Part shown: one piece after another, positions 53,305 to 62,380 of the stretch
How positions within the stretch are numbered: the stretch's first letter is position 1
Layout of the letters: every line of letters starts with the position of its first letter
Source: Bog-473 sp963745175
GTDB lineage: Bacteria; Actinomycetota; Acidimicrobiia; Acidimicrobiales; RAAP-2
Assembly (NCBI GenBank): GCA_963745175.1
Contig: CAVUWK010000014.1
Span: 25,962-89,961 of the forward strand
Length of the DNA stretch: 64,000 nt
Direction: 5' to 3'
Program-made: the position numbers and the translations under genes
Notes under the pieces: model-generated
The model's database searches: none
What the model saw: the letters and a program-made list of their open reading frames with translations, nothing else
Told to the model about the DNA's origin: nothing

Positions 53305-53612
53305 GACCCGACGACCTTCATGGACCCGCCCAGGAACACGAGGAACGGCGACCGGTAGAGCACGGTGGTCGTCTTGTTGGCCACGACCTCGACCGTGAGG
53401 GCGGCCTCTCCCTGTCGCTGCGAGAAGAGGTAGCGGAAGGACACCTTGACGTCGTGCGTGCCCGGAGCAACGACGAACAGGTGATCACCCCACTTCAGGA
53501 CCGAGGTGCTCCCGTCGATGGTCACGTTCGTCTTGAAGAGCAAGAGCAGAAAGGCCAGCGGGAAGATCTTCGTCCTCACCAAGATGCCCGTGGTCGTCTC
53601 GATTGCGCACAT
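53301..53612 (-). CDS. Small membrane-associated protein coupled to the DUF4389 gene
   Basis: The protein has 103 aa from ATG 53612 (GGAGGGGAG upstream). One hydrophobic segment (IFPLAFLLLLFKTNVTI) is followed by a beta-rich domain (LFVVAPGTHDVKVSFRYLFS, TTTVLYRSPFLVFLGGSMKV). The pattern resembles small PEGA-like or DUF-type sandwich domains, but no match is certain. ATGA overlap with the DUF4389 gene makes them one unit. Confidence 0.7.
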   Translation of the reverse strand: MCAIETTTGILVRTKIFPLAFLLLLFKTNVTIDGSTSVLKWGDHLFVVAPGTHDVKVSFRYLFSQRQGEAALTVEVVANKTTTVLYRSPFLVFLGGSMKVVGS

Positions 53613-53769
53613 GACGCTGCTCCCCTCCGTGCGAGCCGATGGCGTGCTGTCGGCTCGTCCTCCTGTGTCCGGCGCAACGTACAAGGGCCCGGTAAAGCGC
53701 CGGTAAGGCTGCCGGCGGCCCGTGCGTGTCGATGGGAACGGTGCTGTCTGCGGGTGGGAGGATGCGTCC

Positions 53770-54966
53770 ATGCCGAGCGACCGCACCACGGTGACCGAGC
53801 TCGGCACGGCTCTCGGCATGCTCGGTTTGGCCGACGTCGGGGAGGCGGTGCAGTCGCGCACCCCGGTGATGCGCAGCCTTTCGCCTGAGATGTGGGAGCG
53901 CCTGGACCGCTTACGGGTGGGCGGTGCCTACGATGCGGAATTCCACGCCGCCTGGGCGAACGGGCAGGCCTTCTTGACCGCCGACGACGGCCTTCGGGGG
54001 CGCCTCCCCCAGGTGATCGAGTGGAAGGGAACGGGCCGCGCCCCGGGCGACGAGGTCGCGCCCATCGACCTGCGGGTCGACCACGTCTACCTCGTGAGCT
54101 GCAAGTACCTCTCGAGCATCCTCTTCAACGTCTCCCCGACCAGCGTGTTCGACTCGCTTCTCTTCGGCGGGCAGGGCCGCGGTGGCCGGGCGGCGCGGGA
54201 GGTCCTCCCCGGTGGCGGTGACTGGTACGCCGAGGTGGCGCCGACCGAGTACCAGGCCCTGTACGAGGCCGTCCGTCTCGCCGCCCGGCGCCAGGAGGAG
54301 GGTGCGCCGTCGCGTGAGCCGACGGCCCACCCGGAGCGACCTGGACGCCCCCCTGCCAGCCCGGCGCTCCCGGGCCTCGGCGACGCTCCGACCGCCGAAA
54401 CGCACGCGTCCGGTGGACGTCGAGGCGCAGCAGTGCCACCCGCATCGCTGCACGATCTGCCATCCCGCGCCGTCGAGCTCACGGTCCCCCAGCGCGACGC
54501 GCTCGGCCAGTGGCTCCGTTCCGGTTGGCCCGGGAGCGCCAAGGATCTCTACGCGACGCTGTCCGGCGCGGTCGCCCGAGCCTCCGCCCGCCGCTGGGAG
54601 GCGGCCATGGACGACCGTGGCGGGACGGGCGAGGCCATGCTCTGGCGCCTCCTGCGCATCGGGAGTGCGCCCTACTTCGTGCTGGGCTCCTCGGCGGACC
54701 GCTCGCTGCGGCTCCGCATCGCCACCTCGTGGGACTGGCGCCAGCAGTTCCAACTGATCGCCATCACGATGGAGGGCCAGCTGGGCGGACAACCCCGGGT
54801 GGGGTGGGAGGCCGTCGTGCGCGACCGCGTATCGCATGCGGTGCACTCCGTGGTCGGGCACATCGAGGTGCGCTGGAGCCACGGCCGCTTCGGGGGCCTG
54901 CCCGAGGCCAAGGGATACCTCGACACGGCGCACCACCTCGTTCCTGGGTATTTCACGCTTCGATGA
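53770..54966 (+). CDS. Conserved actinobacterial protein, possibly nuclease-fold
   Basis: The protein has 398 aa from ATG 53770 with GGAGG 8 bases before. The N-terminal half has LPQVIEWKGTGRAPGDEVAP, IDLRVDHVYLVSCKYLSSIL: a strand carrying D, then S-C-K, a layout reminiscent of PD-(D/E)xK nucleases, though the Glu/Asp spacing is not canonical. A Pro/Arg-rich variable linker (about 200-250) and a C-terminal domain (WRLLRIGSAPYFVLGSSADR, GHIEVRWSHGRFGGLPEAKG) follow. I cannot name the family. Its stop overlaps the next start. Confidence 0.65.
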   Translation: MPSDRTTVTELGTALGMLGLADVGEAVQSRTPVMRSLSPEMWERLDRLRVGGAYDAEFHAAWANGQAFLTADDGLRGRLPQVIEWKGTGRAPGDEVAPIDLRVDHVYLVSCKYLSSILFNVSPTSVFDSLLFGGQGRGGRAAREVLPGGGDWYAEVAPTEYQALYEAVRLAARRQEEGAPSREPTAHPERPGRPPASPALPGLGDAPTAETHASGGRRGAAVPPASLHDLPSRAVELTVPQRDALGQWLRSGWPGSAKDLYATLSGAVARASARRWEAAMDDRGGTGEAMLWRLLRIGSAPYFVLGSSADRSLRLRIATSWDWRQQFQLIAITMEGQLGGQPRVGWEAVVRDRVSHAVHSVVGHIEVRWSHGRFGGLPEAKGYLDTAHHLVPGYFTLR

Positions 54967-55550
54967 GCGACTTCGACCCCACGACCTTCACCCCCCCGTT
55001 GCGCGTCCCGGAACTGGCCTCCCCTCCGGTCGTGCTCCGGCCCTACGCGATCGCGGATCTGGCCATGGTGCGCCAGGCCGCGGCCGATCCCTTCATCCCC
55101 TCCATCTCGTCGGTGCCGCGGACGTACACGGACGACTCCGGCCGGGCCTTCATCGAGCGCCAGCACGCGCGCAGCACCGAGGGCGACGGCTACTCCTTCG
55201 TGGTCGCGCTCGAGACCGATCCCAAGGCAGGTGTCGGTGCCATCGGGCTCTGGCTGCAGGAGATCGAGAGCGGGCGCGCCTCCATCGGCTACTGGCTCGT
55301 CACGGCCGCGCGTGGCCAGGGCCTCGCGGCCTGCGCCTTGCGTGCCCTGGTGTCGTTCGCGTTCGACACGCTCGCCATCCCGCGCCTGCATCTCTTCGTC
55401 GAGCCTTGGAACGTGGCGTCCGCCCGGACGGCCGAGGCGGTCGGTTTCCAGCGCGAGGCGACACTGCGGGGCTGGGAACGCATTGAGGGCGAACAGCGCG
55501 ACGCCGATTGCTTCGCCTTGTTGCACTCGGAGTGGGTCGAGCGGAGCTGA
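54963..55550 (+). CDS. GNAT-family N-acetyltransferase (RimJ/RimL-like)
   Basis: The protein has 195 aa, ATGA overlap with the preceding gene. RimJ/L-like pattern: PPVVLRPYAIADLAMVRQAA, ASIGYWLVTAARGQGLAACA with the Q/R-G-x-G/A acetyl-CoA loop, LHLFVEPWNVASARTAEAVG and FQREATLRGW at the end. Would acetylate a protein N-terminus, ribosomal protein, amino sugar or antibiotic; not determinable. Confidence 0.87.
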   Translation: MSDFDPTTFTPPLRVPELASPPVVLRPYAIADLAMVRQAAADPFIPSISSVPRTYTDDSGRAFIERQHARSTEGDGYSFVVALETDPKAGVGAIGLWLQEIESGRASIGYWLVTAARGQGLAACALRALVSFAFDTLAIPRLHLFVEPWNVASARTAEAVGFQREATLRGWERIEGEQRDADCFALLHSEWVERS

Positions 55551-55724
55551 CTGAGCGGGACAGCCGTCCGGCCCTCTGCCAGACTGCCCGGATGTCCCGG
55601 CGCCACCGCCCGGCGAAGAGGTCGGAGAGCGCTTGGCGACCCTGGCCCGGCACCTTCGAGGGATTGGTGCCCGGGCAGCCCGAAGGCCGATCATGAGGGC
55701 TCACGACGTGGGGAGGCAACCCTG

Positions 55725-56516
55725 ATGCTGGTGTTGGTCGAGGTCGAAGACCGGGTGGCCACCGTCACCCTCAACCGTCCGGAGTCGCGCAACGCGATCT
55801 CGGGCGAGCTCCACAAGGAGCTCGACGAGGCCATCACGGGCCTTGACGCCCGGGATGACGTGGGGTGCATGGTGCTCACCGGTGCGGACCCAGCCTTCTG
55901 CGCCGGCATGGACCTCAAGTCCCTCTCCAACGAGAGCCGCGCTGCCCAGAAGGAACGCCAGCGTGCGCCGGCCCAGCGCTTCGCCATGATGGCGCAGCAC
56001 GCGACTCCCGTGATCGGCGCCATCAACGGTCCGACGGTCACGGGTGGGCTGGAGCTCGCGATGTGCTGTGACTTTCTCATCGCGTCGGAGCGGGCGCGCT
56101 TCGCCGACACCCATGTCCGCGTGGGCGTCATGCCAGGAGGAGGAATGACGATCCGGCTGCCCCAGCTCATCGGCATCGACCGGGCACGTCGCATGAGCTT
56201 CACCGGCGACTACATCGACGCCGAGACCGCACGGGACTGGGGTCTGGTGGTCGAGGTGGTCCCCCACGGGTTTCTGCTCACCCGGGCCCGCGAGCTGGCT
56301 GCCACCATCGCCTCCATCCCATCCGAGTACGTACGCGAGCTCCGGCGCGGCTACGAGGAGATGAGCGCATTGTCAGGACGCGCTGCGTTGGCCGAGGAGC
56401 AGCGGTGGTCACGGGAGTGGATGGCGGAGCACTTCGACCAGTCCCGCCTGTCCACCGAACGTGAGAGGATCGTGGCACGGGGCAGGGAGCAGAACACCGC
56501 CGGCCCCTCGTCGTGA
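55725..56516 (+). CDS. Enoyl-CoA hydratase/isomerase family protein
   Basis: The protein has 263 aa. Crotonase signature: ATVTLNRPESRNAISGELHK, FCAGMDLKSL, AINGPTVTGGLELAMCCDFL (oxyanion hole) and FADTHVRVGVMPGGGMTIRL. At the catalytic positions it has T (not E) before G-G-L-E-L and H-V-R-V-G, so hydratase activity is uncertain. Stop overlaps the LLM start as GTGA, so the two are coupled. Confidence 0.87.
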   Translation: MLVLVEVEDRVATVTLNRPESRNAISGELHKELDEAITGLDARDDVGCMVLTGADPAFCAGMDLKSLSNESRAAQKERQRAPAQRFAMMAQHATPVIGAINGPTVTGGLELAMCCDFLIASERARFADTHVRVGVMPGGGMTIRLPQLIGIDRARRMSFTGDYIDAETARDWGLVVEVVPHGFLLTRARELAATIASIPSEYVRELRRGYEEMSALSGRAALAEEQRWSREWMAEHFDQSRLSTERERIVARGREQNTAGPSS

Positions 56517-57547
56517 AGGTCTACGCGGGCATGGACCCGCGCCTCGGCCTGACCGAGGCCGTGGCCCACGCCCAGCGGGTGGAGCGACTCGGCTACGACG
56601 GGCTGCACGTGGCCGAGACCGTGCATGACTCGCTGGCCGTGGCGCTGCTCGTCGCCGAGCACACCGAGCGCATCATCGTCCGCACCAGCGTGACCTTGGC
56701 CTTCACCCGAAGCCCGACCCTTCTCGCCTACGCGGCATGGGACATCGCCAAGCTGAGCGGCGGCCGTTTCGAGCTGGGCCTCGGGACGCAGATCCGCCAG
56801 AACATCGAGGATCGCTACGGCGTGCCGTTCGGCGAGAACCCGATCGGCCGCCTCGGGGACTACGTCGGGGCGGTGCGGGCGGTCTTCGCGTCGTTCGCCT
56901 CTGGTGCGGCGCCCGCCTACGAGAGTCCGCACTACCGGGTCACCCGACTGCAGCCTTACTTCAACCCGGGCCCGGACGCGGCGACGGCGCCACCGCCGAT
57001 CTACCTCGGCGGGGTGCAGCGCCGGGCCTGCGAGCTGGCGGGGGCAGTGGCGGACGGTTTCGTCAGCCACCCGACCAACTCGAACCCGCGCTACCTGCGC
57101 GAGACCTGCCTCCCCGCACTGGCCGACGGGGCGCGCAGGGCGGGACGGGATCTGCGCGCCGTCGGGTTCGAGACCGTCATCGGCACGTCCGTCATCACCG
57201 GATCCTCGCTCGACGCGGTGGCGGCCGAGCGGGAGCGCCAGCGTCGGCTGCTGGCCTTCTTGTACTCGACGCCCGCCTACGCCCCGACGCTGGAGCTCTA
57301 CGGCTGGACCGATGTCGGATCCCGCCTGCGCGAGCTGGTCCGCCACGACCAGTGGGACGACCTGGCCGACGTGCTGTCCGACGAGATCCTCGACACCCTC
57401 GTCCCGTGCGGCACCTTCGAGGAGCTCCCGGGCCTGTTGCGCGACCGCTTTGCCGGACTGGGTGAGGGCGTGGTGGTGTCGCCCCCGCCCGCCACCGAAG
57501 ACGACGAGGCCTTCCTCCACGTGGTGGCGGCGCTGCAGGCGGCCTGA
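56513..57547 (+). CDS. LLM-class F420-type oxidoreductase (TIGR03617-like)
   Basis: The protein has 344 aa, GTG start inside the stop region of the enoyl-CoA hydratase gene. Luciferase-like fold: RLGYDGLHVAETVHDSLAVA, SVTLAFTRSPTLLAYAAWDI, SGGRFELGLGTQIRQNIEDR, PIYLGGVQRRACELAGAVAD. The T-Q-I-R segment after G-L-G is typical of the TIGR03617 group. It may reduce or oxidise an intermediate of CoA-linked degradation. Confidence 0.87.
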   Translation: MKVYAGMDPRLGLTEAVAHAQRVERLGYDGLHVAETVHDSLAVALLVAEHTERIIVRTSVTLAFTRSPTLLAYAAWDIAKLSGGRFELGLGTQIRQNIEDRYGVPFGENPIGRLGDYVGAVRAVFASFASGAAPAYESPHYRVTRLQPYFNPGPDAATAPPPIYLGGVQRRACELAGAVADGFVSHPTNSNPRYLRETCLPALADGARRAGRDLRAVGFETVIGTSVITGSSLDAVAAERERQRRLLAFLYSTPAYAPTLELYGWTDVGSRLRELVRHDQWDDLADVLSDEILDTLVPCGTFEELPGLLRDRFAGLGEGVVVSPPPATEDDEAFLHVVAALQAA

Positions 57548-57563
57548 ACCAGGTGTCCCCGCC

Positions 57564-58463
57564 TCAGCGGGGCATGGGGAAGATGAGCTCCTCGGCGGCC
57601 ATGGCCTCGACGGCGGCGCGCCGCCGCTCGTCGCCCATCGGCGCGTACCGCTCGGCCGACCCGAGCACGCGGGGCAGTAGCGCGATGTCCCCCGGCGTGC
57701 AGAACGCGTGCACACCGGGCGTGGAGAGGGCGAAATGGATGCCGCGATCGAGCTCGTCGTCGCCGGCCTGCGGCTCGTACCACGAGTCGGCCCAGCGCCC
57801 GGACGTGGCGGCACTCCCGTCGATGGCTTCGGCCAGCGGTCGCCGGTCGGCCCAGGGGCGGCGCGCCGCCGCCTTGATGACCATGACGCCCAGGTCGCGC
57901 TCGGCGCACAGGGCGAGGAGCTCCTCGGCCGGCTCGCGGTACTCGGGGCGGGCCCATAGGGCGGGATAGACCGGGAACATCACGGTGTCGAGGTCGAAGC
58001 GTCGCAGCGCCTCGAGGTGCGCGCGCGGGACCTCGATGTCGTGCCCGGTGATCCCGGCGAAGCGGGTGTGGCCGGCGTCGCGCAGCGACAGGATCCGCTC
58101 GAGCGCCGGCGAGCGTCGGTCGAGCTCTTCGAGTGAGGTGACGGCGTGGGCCTGGTAGAGGTCCAGGACGTCCGCGTTGAGCAGCCGGCGAGTCGTGTCG
58201 AACTGGTCGGTGACGCCGTCGGGATTGGCCCGCAACGTCTTGCCCGCGATGAACAGCTCGTCCCGATGGGCCGCCAGGTGCGGACCCACCACCGACTCGG
58301 CCGCGCCGTACTGCGGCGCGATGTCGAGGTGGTTGACACCGTGGCCGAGCGCCAGCCGGAGCCAGTCGCCGGCTTCCTCGACCGTGGCGGCCCAGCAGGC
58401 CGCGCCACCGAGCACGGCCACGCTGCTCTCGTGACCAGTCCGTCCGAGTCGGCGGCGCTCCAT
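57564..58463 (-). CDS. Aldo/keto reductase family protein
   Basis: The protein has 299 aa from ATG 58463 (G-run upstream). AKR barrel: MERRRLGRTGHESSVAVLGG, GVNHLDIAPQYGAAESVVGP with catalytic Asp and Tyr, and LFIAGKTLRAN with catalytic Lys; the usual His is in LYQAHAV. The C-terminal SAERYAPMGDERRRAAVEAM is family-like. Follows the VOC gene by 13 bases on the same strand. Confidence 0.87.
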   Translation of the reverse strand: MERRRLGRTGHESSVAVLGGAACWAATVEEAGDWLRLALGHGVNHLDIAPQYGAAESVVGPHLAAHRDELFIAGKTLRANPDGVTDQFDTTRRLLNADVLDLYQAHAVTSLEELDRRSPALERILSLRDAGHTRFAGITGHDIEVPRAHLEALRRFDLDTVMFPVYPALWARPEYREPAEELLALCAERDLGVMVIKAAARRPWADRRPLAEAIDGSAATSGRWADSWYEPQAGDDELDRGIHFALSTPGVHAFCTPGDIALLPRVLGSAERYAPMGDERRRAAVEAMAAEELIFPMPR

Positions 58464-58476
58464 GGTGGCGGCCCCC

Positions 58477-59247
58477 CTATCCCTTGAGCTGCAGGACGCT
58501 GAACACGGCGCCGACGTTGTCGGCGAGCACGGCGAAGCGCCCGGGTTCGATGTCGGTCGGTCCCATGAACAAACTGGCGCCGAGTTCCTGCGCCTTGCCC
58601 ACGGTGGCATCGGTGTCGGCCACGGCGAAGTAAACGCCCCAATTCGCCGGCATGTCCGCCGGCATGTCGGGCGTCTTGGCCATCATCCCACCGACCGACT
58701 TCCCCGTGACCTTCCACTCCGTGTAGGCCGGCGGACCTCCGGGAGGGCCCTGGTCCTCGGCGCCCCATCCGAACACGGCGGCGTAGAAGGCCTTCGAGGC
58801 GTCGAGGTCCGTCGTGATCAGCTCGCTCCAGCAGTACGTGCCGGGCTCGTTGGCCACCTGGGCCCCAGTGTGCTGGTTGGGCTGCCAGAGTCCCAGGACC
58901 GCGCCGACGGGATCGGCGAACACCGCCATGCGGCCCGCCTCCATCACATCCATGGGGGGAGCGAGGACGGTGCCGCCGTTCGCCGACACCTGGGCCACGG
59001 TGGCGTCGGCGCTGTCGACGTTGACGTAGGTCATCCAGACCGGCGGCATGTCGGGATTCATCTGCGGGCCGAGCCCGGCCACCGTCTTCCCACCCAGGTC
59101 GCAGACCGAATAGCCGCCGGCCTCCGGTGGCCCCTCAGGGCAGTTCCAGCCGAAGAGCGCCCCGTAGAACTCCCTCGACTTGGCCAAGTCGGTGCTGCCC
59201 AGATCCACCCAAGATGGGATTCCGTCTTCGTAGCGCTCGAACTCCAC
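58477..59247 (-). CDS. VOC/glyoxalase-like protein with two tandem VOC domains
   Basis: The protein has 256 aa. Repeat 1: PSWVDLGSTDLAKSREFYGA-LFGW, then VNVDSADATVAQVSANGGTV and DPVGAVLGLWQP. Repeat 2: CWSELITTDLDASKAFYAAV-FGW, VADTDATVGKAQELGASLF and DNVGAVFSVLQ. This two-domain form is common in actinobacteria; no enzyme activity is assured because the metal His/Glu positions are only partly kept. Operon with the aldo/keto reductase. Confidence 0.85.
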   Translation of the reverse strand: MEFERYEDGIPSWVDLGSTDLAKSREFYGALFGWNCPEGPPEAGGYSVCDLGGKTVAGLGPQMNPDMPPVWMTYVNVDSADATVAQVSANGGTVLAPPMDVMEAGRMAVFADPVGAVLGLWQPNQHTGAQVANEPGTYCWSELITTDLDASKAFYAAVFGWGAEDQGPPGGPPAYTEWKVTGKSVGGMMAKTPDMPADMPANWGVYFAVADTDATVGKAQELGASLFMGPTDIEPGRFAVLADNVGAVFSVLQLKG

Positions 59248-59361
59248 GGTGCCTTCTCCTCGTCAACGTGCCCCGACCGCTCGACGGTACCTGATCGATG
59301 TCCCACTCGCACGGGCCGGGGATGAGAAGATCACAGAAGTGTCACAGAGCCCGGCGGCCTC

Positions 59362-59835
59362 ATGAGCTCCAACCCGATCGGCAACCGGATGGAGCAGCTG
59401 GCTCAGTCGTTGGCCGAGCGCATCGTGCCGTTGATCGTCGACGCGATCGACATCGACTCTCTCCTGGACAAGGTCGACATCGAGAAGCTCATTGAGCGGG
59501 TCGACGTGGAGAAGGTCGTCGAGCGGGTGGATGTCGAGAAGGTCGTCGAGCGGGTGGATGTGCAGAAGATCATCGACAAGGTCGACATCAACGCCATCGT
59601 CGACAAGATCGACATCGACGCCTTGGTGGAGCAGACCGAACTGGGCTCCATCATCGCCCGCTCCACGACCGGCGTCCTGACCGAAGTCCTCGACGTGATT
59701 CGGGCGCAGGGGGTCGGGTTGGACGACTTCATCCAGCGCTGGGGCAACAAACTCGTGGGACGCAGCAAGAAGGTGGCGGACTGGCCCAAGGGTCCGCCGC
59801 TCCTTGTCTCACCGCAGCCGGAAGGGGCACCGTGA
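59362..59835 (+). CDS. Nonapeptide-repeat protein coupled to an RDD membrane protein
   Basis: The protein has 157 aa. After MSSNPIGNRMEQLAQSLAER it has seven consecutive 9-residue repeats of the form D-V/I-x-K-V-V-E-R-V (DVEKVVERV twice identical), residues about 30-92. The tail is AEVL-like helical (IIARSTTGVLTEVLDVIRAQ) and basic. The 9-residue period with alternating Asp and hydrophobics suggests a solenoid or a long helix with an acidic/basic stripe. No signal peptide. Its GTGA overlap with the RDD gene implies a membrane partner. Confidence 0.8.
   Translation: MSSNPIGNRMEQLAQSLAERIVPLIVDAIDIDSLLDKVDIEKLIERVDVEKVVERVDVEKVVERVDVQKIIDKVDINAIVDKIDIDALVEQTELGSIIARSTTGVLTEVLDVIRAQGVGLDDFIQRWGNKLVGRSKKVADWPKGPPLLVSPQPEGAP
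59449..59637 (+). repeat. Seven tandem 27-bp in-frame repeats
   Basis: Consecutive 27-base units starting at 59449, 59476, 59503, 59530, 59557, 59584 and 59611, each encoding D-[IV]-x-x-[LVI]-[IV]-[DE]-[RKQ]-[VIT]. Units 3 and 4 are nearly identical at DNA level (GACGTGGAGAAG versus GATGTCGAGAAG), a sign of recent unit duplication. The array is coding, not CRISPR. Confidence 0.85.
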
Positions 59836-60384
59836 GCACCGTGCCGGTGCCCCCGGTCGCGCTCGACGGTCGGTCGCCAGGGGAACTACGCCGGCGCGGT
59901 CAGCCGGCTCGCCGCGTTCGCGGCCGACGTCGGCGCCTCGTGGGGCATCTACACCCTCGGCGTCGCATTGCTCAACGCCGCGGTCAAGCTGGTGGTCGGA
60001 CACTCCTACACACTGAGCAACCACCAGCTGGCGTCCTTCATCGTGCTGGTTGCGTGGGAGTTCCTCTACTTCACCTACCAGTGGGCGGTGAGCGGCAAGA
60101 CGCTCGGCATGGCCATCCTGGGGCTGCAGGTCGTCACCGCCCAAGGAGGGCCCATCAGTGGACGGCAGGCCGTCTTCCGGACACTCGGCCTCGCGATCAC
60201 CCTGTTCCTCACGTTGGGCATCGGGTTCCTCGGCATCGTGTACCAACGCGACCGGCGTGCCCTCAACGACTTCATCGCCGGCACCGCCGTCGTCTACGAC
60301 TGGGACGCCCGGGCCGCCCGCCTGCGCTGGATGGCCCGCAAGGAACAGCCCCATGTCGCGCCGCTCAAGGATCCGGCCGTCTGA
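59832..60384 (+). pseudogene. RDD-family membrane protein, one frameshift
   Basis: The GTG at 59832 starts MSTVPVPPVALDGRSPG, then about 59879-59884 (GGGG) the frame shifts; with one G fewer it continues NYAGAVSRLAAFAADVGASW and the membrane helices LASFIVLVAWEFLYFTYQWA, LGLAITLFLTLGIGFLGIVY and the RRALNDFIAGTAVVYDW end. The R-D-x... signature of RDD proteins is RLAAFAADVG here, where the typical Arg-Asp pair is present (R...D). About 183 aa when joined. Coupled to the repeat protein gene by overlap. Confidence 0.75.
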
Positions 60385-60432
60385 CGAAGGGTAGCTCGGG
60401 TCGCGCCCGACCCCGCGCCCTACGCTGCCGTG

Positions 60433-61236
60433 ATGTCCTTCACCGAAGTCACCCTGCCCCACCCCCAGGTCGCGGTCGTCACGCTGAACCGGCCGGAACG
60501 CATGAATGCCATGGCCTTCGACGTCATGATCCCCTTCCGCGACGCGCTGCGTGAGATCGGCAACGACAACGCCGTACGGGTCGTCGTCATCACGGGTGCC
60601 GGTCGCGGGTTCTGCTCGGGCGCCGACCACGAGAACCCGGGGACGATGCCCAACATGGACGGCCTCACGCTCCCGACCATCGCGCTGCGCTCCATGGAGA
60701 TGCTCGACGACGTGATCTCCACCATCCGGCGCCTCCACCAGCCCGTCATCGCAGCCGTCAACGGGGCCGCCATCGGTGGCGGCTTCTGCCTCGCGTTGGC
60801 CGCGGACATCAGGATCGCCTCCGACGAGGCCTATTTCCGGGCGGCGGGCATCAACAACGGCCTCACGGCCGCGGAGCTCGGGCTGAGCTTCCTTCTGCCC
60901 CGGTCCGTGGGCCACTCGCGGGCGGCCGAGATCATGCTCACCGGCCGCGACATCGACCCGGCCGAAGCGGACCGCATCGGGCTGGTCTCTCGGGTCGTGG
61001 CGCCGGCCGGGCTGCTTCCGGCCTGCTTCGAGCTGGCCGACCGCATCAACGGCTGGGGCCGGGCCGGCGTCGAGCTGACCAAGCGCCAGCTCTGGAACAG
61101 CTTGGACGCCAGCAGCCTGCAGACCCACATGGACGCGGAGGGCACCTCCCAGCTCTTCGTCCGCATCACGACACGCAACTTCGAGGAGTCGGTGGCCGCA
61201 CGCAAGGAGGGCCGCACGCCCGATTTCAAGGACTGA
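60433..61236 (+). CDS. Enoyl-CoA hydratase/isomerase family protein
   Basis: The protein has 267 aa from ATG 60433 (GTG 60430 possible). Motifs: VAVVTLNRPERMNAMAFDVM, FCSGADHENPG, AVNGAAIGGGFCLALAADIR, and AAGINNGLTAAELGLSFLLP. The catalytic Glu expected in the AELG segment is present (A-A-E-L-G). Third crotonase-fold gene of the window, alone between an RDD gene and the globin gene, which converges on it. Confidence 0.87.
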   Translation: MSFTEVTLPHPQVAVVTLNRPERMNAMAFDVMIPFRDALREIGNDNAVRVVVITGAGRGFCSGADHENPGTMPNMDGLTLPTIALRSMEMLDDVISTIRRLHQPVIAAVNGAAIGGGFCLALAADIRIASDEAYFRAAGINNGLTAAELGLSFLLPRSVGHSRAAEIMLTGRDIDPAEADRIGLVSRVVAPAGLLPACFELADRINGWGRAGVELTKRQLWNSLDASSLQTHMDAEGTSQLFVRITTRNFEESVAARKEGRTPDFKD

Positions 61237-61248
61237 TCGGCCTGGCCC

Positions 61249-61629
61249 TCAAGGGGAGTTGACGAGCGAGTTCGCCGCCATCTCGAGATAGTCGCGCAAC
61301 GCGAGCGCGTCGGCGGCCGAGATGCGGGACGCCGACTCGAGCTCGGTCAGCGCGCCGAGCATGTGGCGGAGCCAGGCGTCGCGCTCCCCCGGGCCGATGA
61401 CGAAAGGAGCGTGGCGCATGCGCAGCCGAGGATGCCCGCGCTCCTCGCCGTAGGTGCCCGGCCCCCCCCAGTACTGCATCAGGAAGAGCGCGAGATGGCG
61501 CGACGACTCACGCAGGTCGTCAGGGTAGAGCGGCCGCAGCAAGGGGTCGCCGGCCACGCCGAGATAGAAGCGCTCCACCAGGTCGACGAAGAAGGTCTCC
61601 CCACCCACCCGCTCGTACAGTGCGTCCAC
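61249..61629 (-). CDS. glbO: Group II truncated haemoglobin (trHbO-like)
   Basis: The protein has 126 aa, GTG start at 61629. ALYERVGGETFFVDLVERFY, DPLLRPLYPDDLRES, HLALFLMQYWGGPGTY, and RHAPFVIGPGERDAWLRHML with the proximal His are the trHbO pattern, with Trp at G8 kept (DAWLRHM). Such proteins bind O2 and scavenge NO or peroxides. Start codon lies about 40 bases from the tRNA-Gly gene on the opposite strand. Confidence 0.92.
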   Translation of the reverse strand: MDALYERVGGETFFVDLVERFYLGVAGDPLLRPLYPDDLRESSRHLALFLMQYWGGPGTYGEERGHPRLRMRHAPFVIGPGERDAWLRHMLGALTELESASRISAADALALRDYLEMAANSLVNSP

Positions 61630-61667
61630 GGACTCGAGAGTAAAGGCTTTAGACTGCTCCCCGATTC

Positions 61668-61738
<71 letters not shown>

Positions 61739-62380
61739 CTGATAGCCAATCGCAGCTCGAACCCGACATCTGATCGGTTCGTCCCTCCGCTTCCACGGTA
61801 GGAGCGGGTCGGAGGGGCGCTGCCGCCTTTGCGACGGGCAGGCGGCGCATATGGGTGGCAGTTGGCACCTGGAATGCACCGTCGTTTCGAGTCCTTGAGA
61901 AGAATGGCTTTCACGCACGTCACAACGGCTACGGCGAGCGGGGCGAATTTCTCTGGATGGTTAAGAGCGAAGCCAAGTGATGGGTCCGGGACTGTCCCCT
62001 CGCGCCAGGACTGTGGGGCATTCGGCACTTATGGGCTACGTCTCCGGTCCCGTGGCAACATGTTCATCGCGATGGCAACAGTGATCCTTTGCGGCAACTG
62101 TTGGGGAACGAGTTGAACCGCAGATGAACTTCTGGCGGCAGCAATGGTGCCCTGGTACGCGCCCTGGACCACGAGGCGAAGCTCAACGAACTGACCCAGA
62201 ACGCCAGGGTTCCGGGTGCCGGCCACCGGCAACATGGGAAGGCGAGATGATCACTCCGAGACCGACCGATCCCGCTGTGTCGGGCGGTTAGCAGGCAGCT
62301 AACACCTGCGTGAAGACCTCCCTGATTGACTCCAGGACGCCTGTGACACGACGGGGCTTCACCTGGACCACACTGGTGTC
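61739..62380. other. Region without a recognisable gene
   Basis: About 640 bases behind tRNA-Gly, less GC-biased than average. Small open frames (for example plus 61829-62116, minus 62029-62235) have no ribosome site or domain. A short inverted repeat GTTAGC-AGGCA-GCTAAC at 62287-62303 lies about 80 bases before the cyclase gene and may be part of its control region. No integrase remains although tRNA genes are common insertion points. Confidence 0.5.

Noticed and set aside
59449..59637. Regular 27-base repeat considered as a CRISPR array
   Set aside because: There are no spacers; the units are contiguous, in frame and encode a protein repeat. No cas genes in the window.
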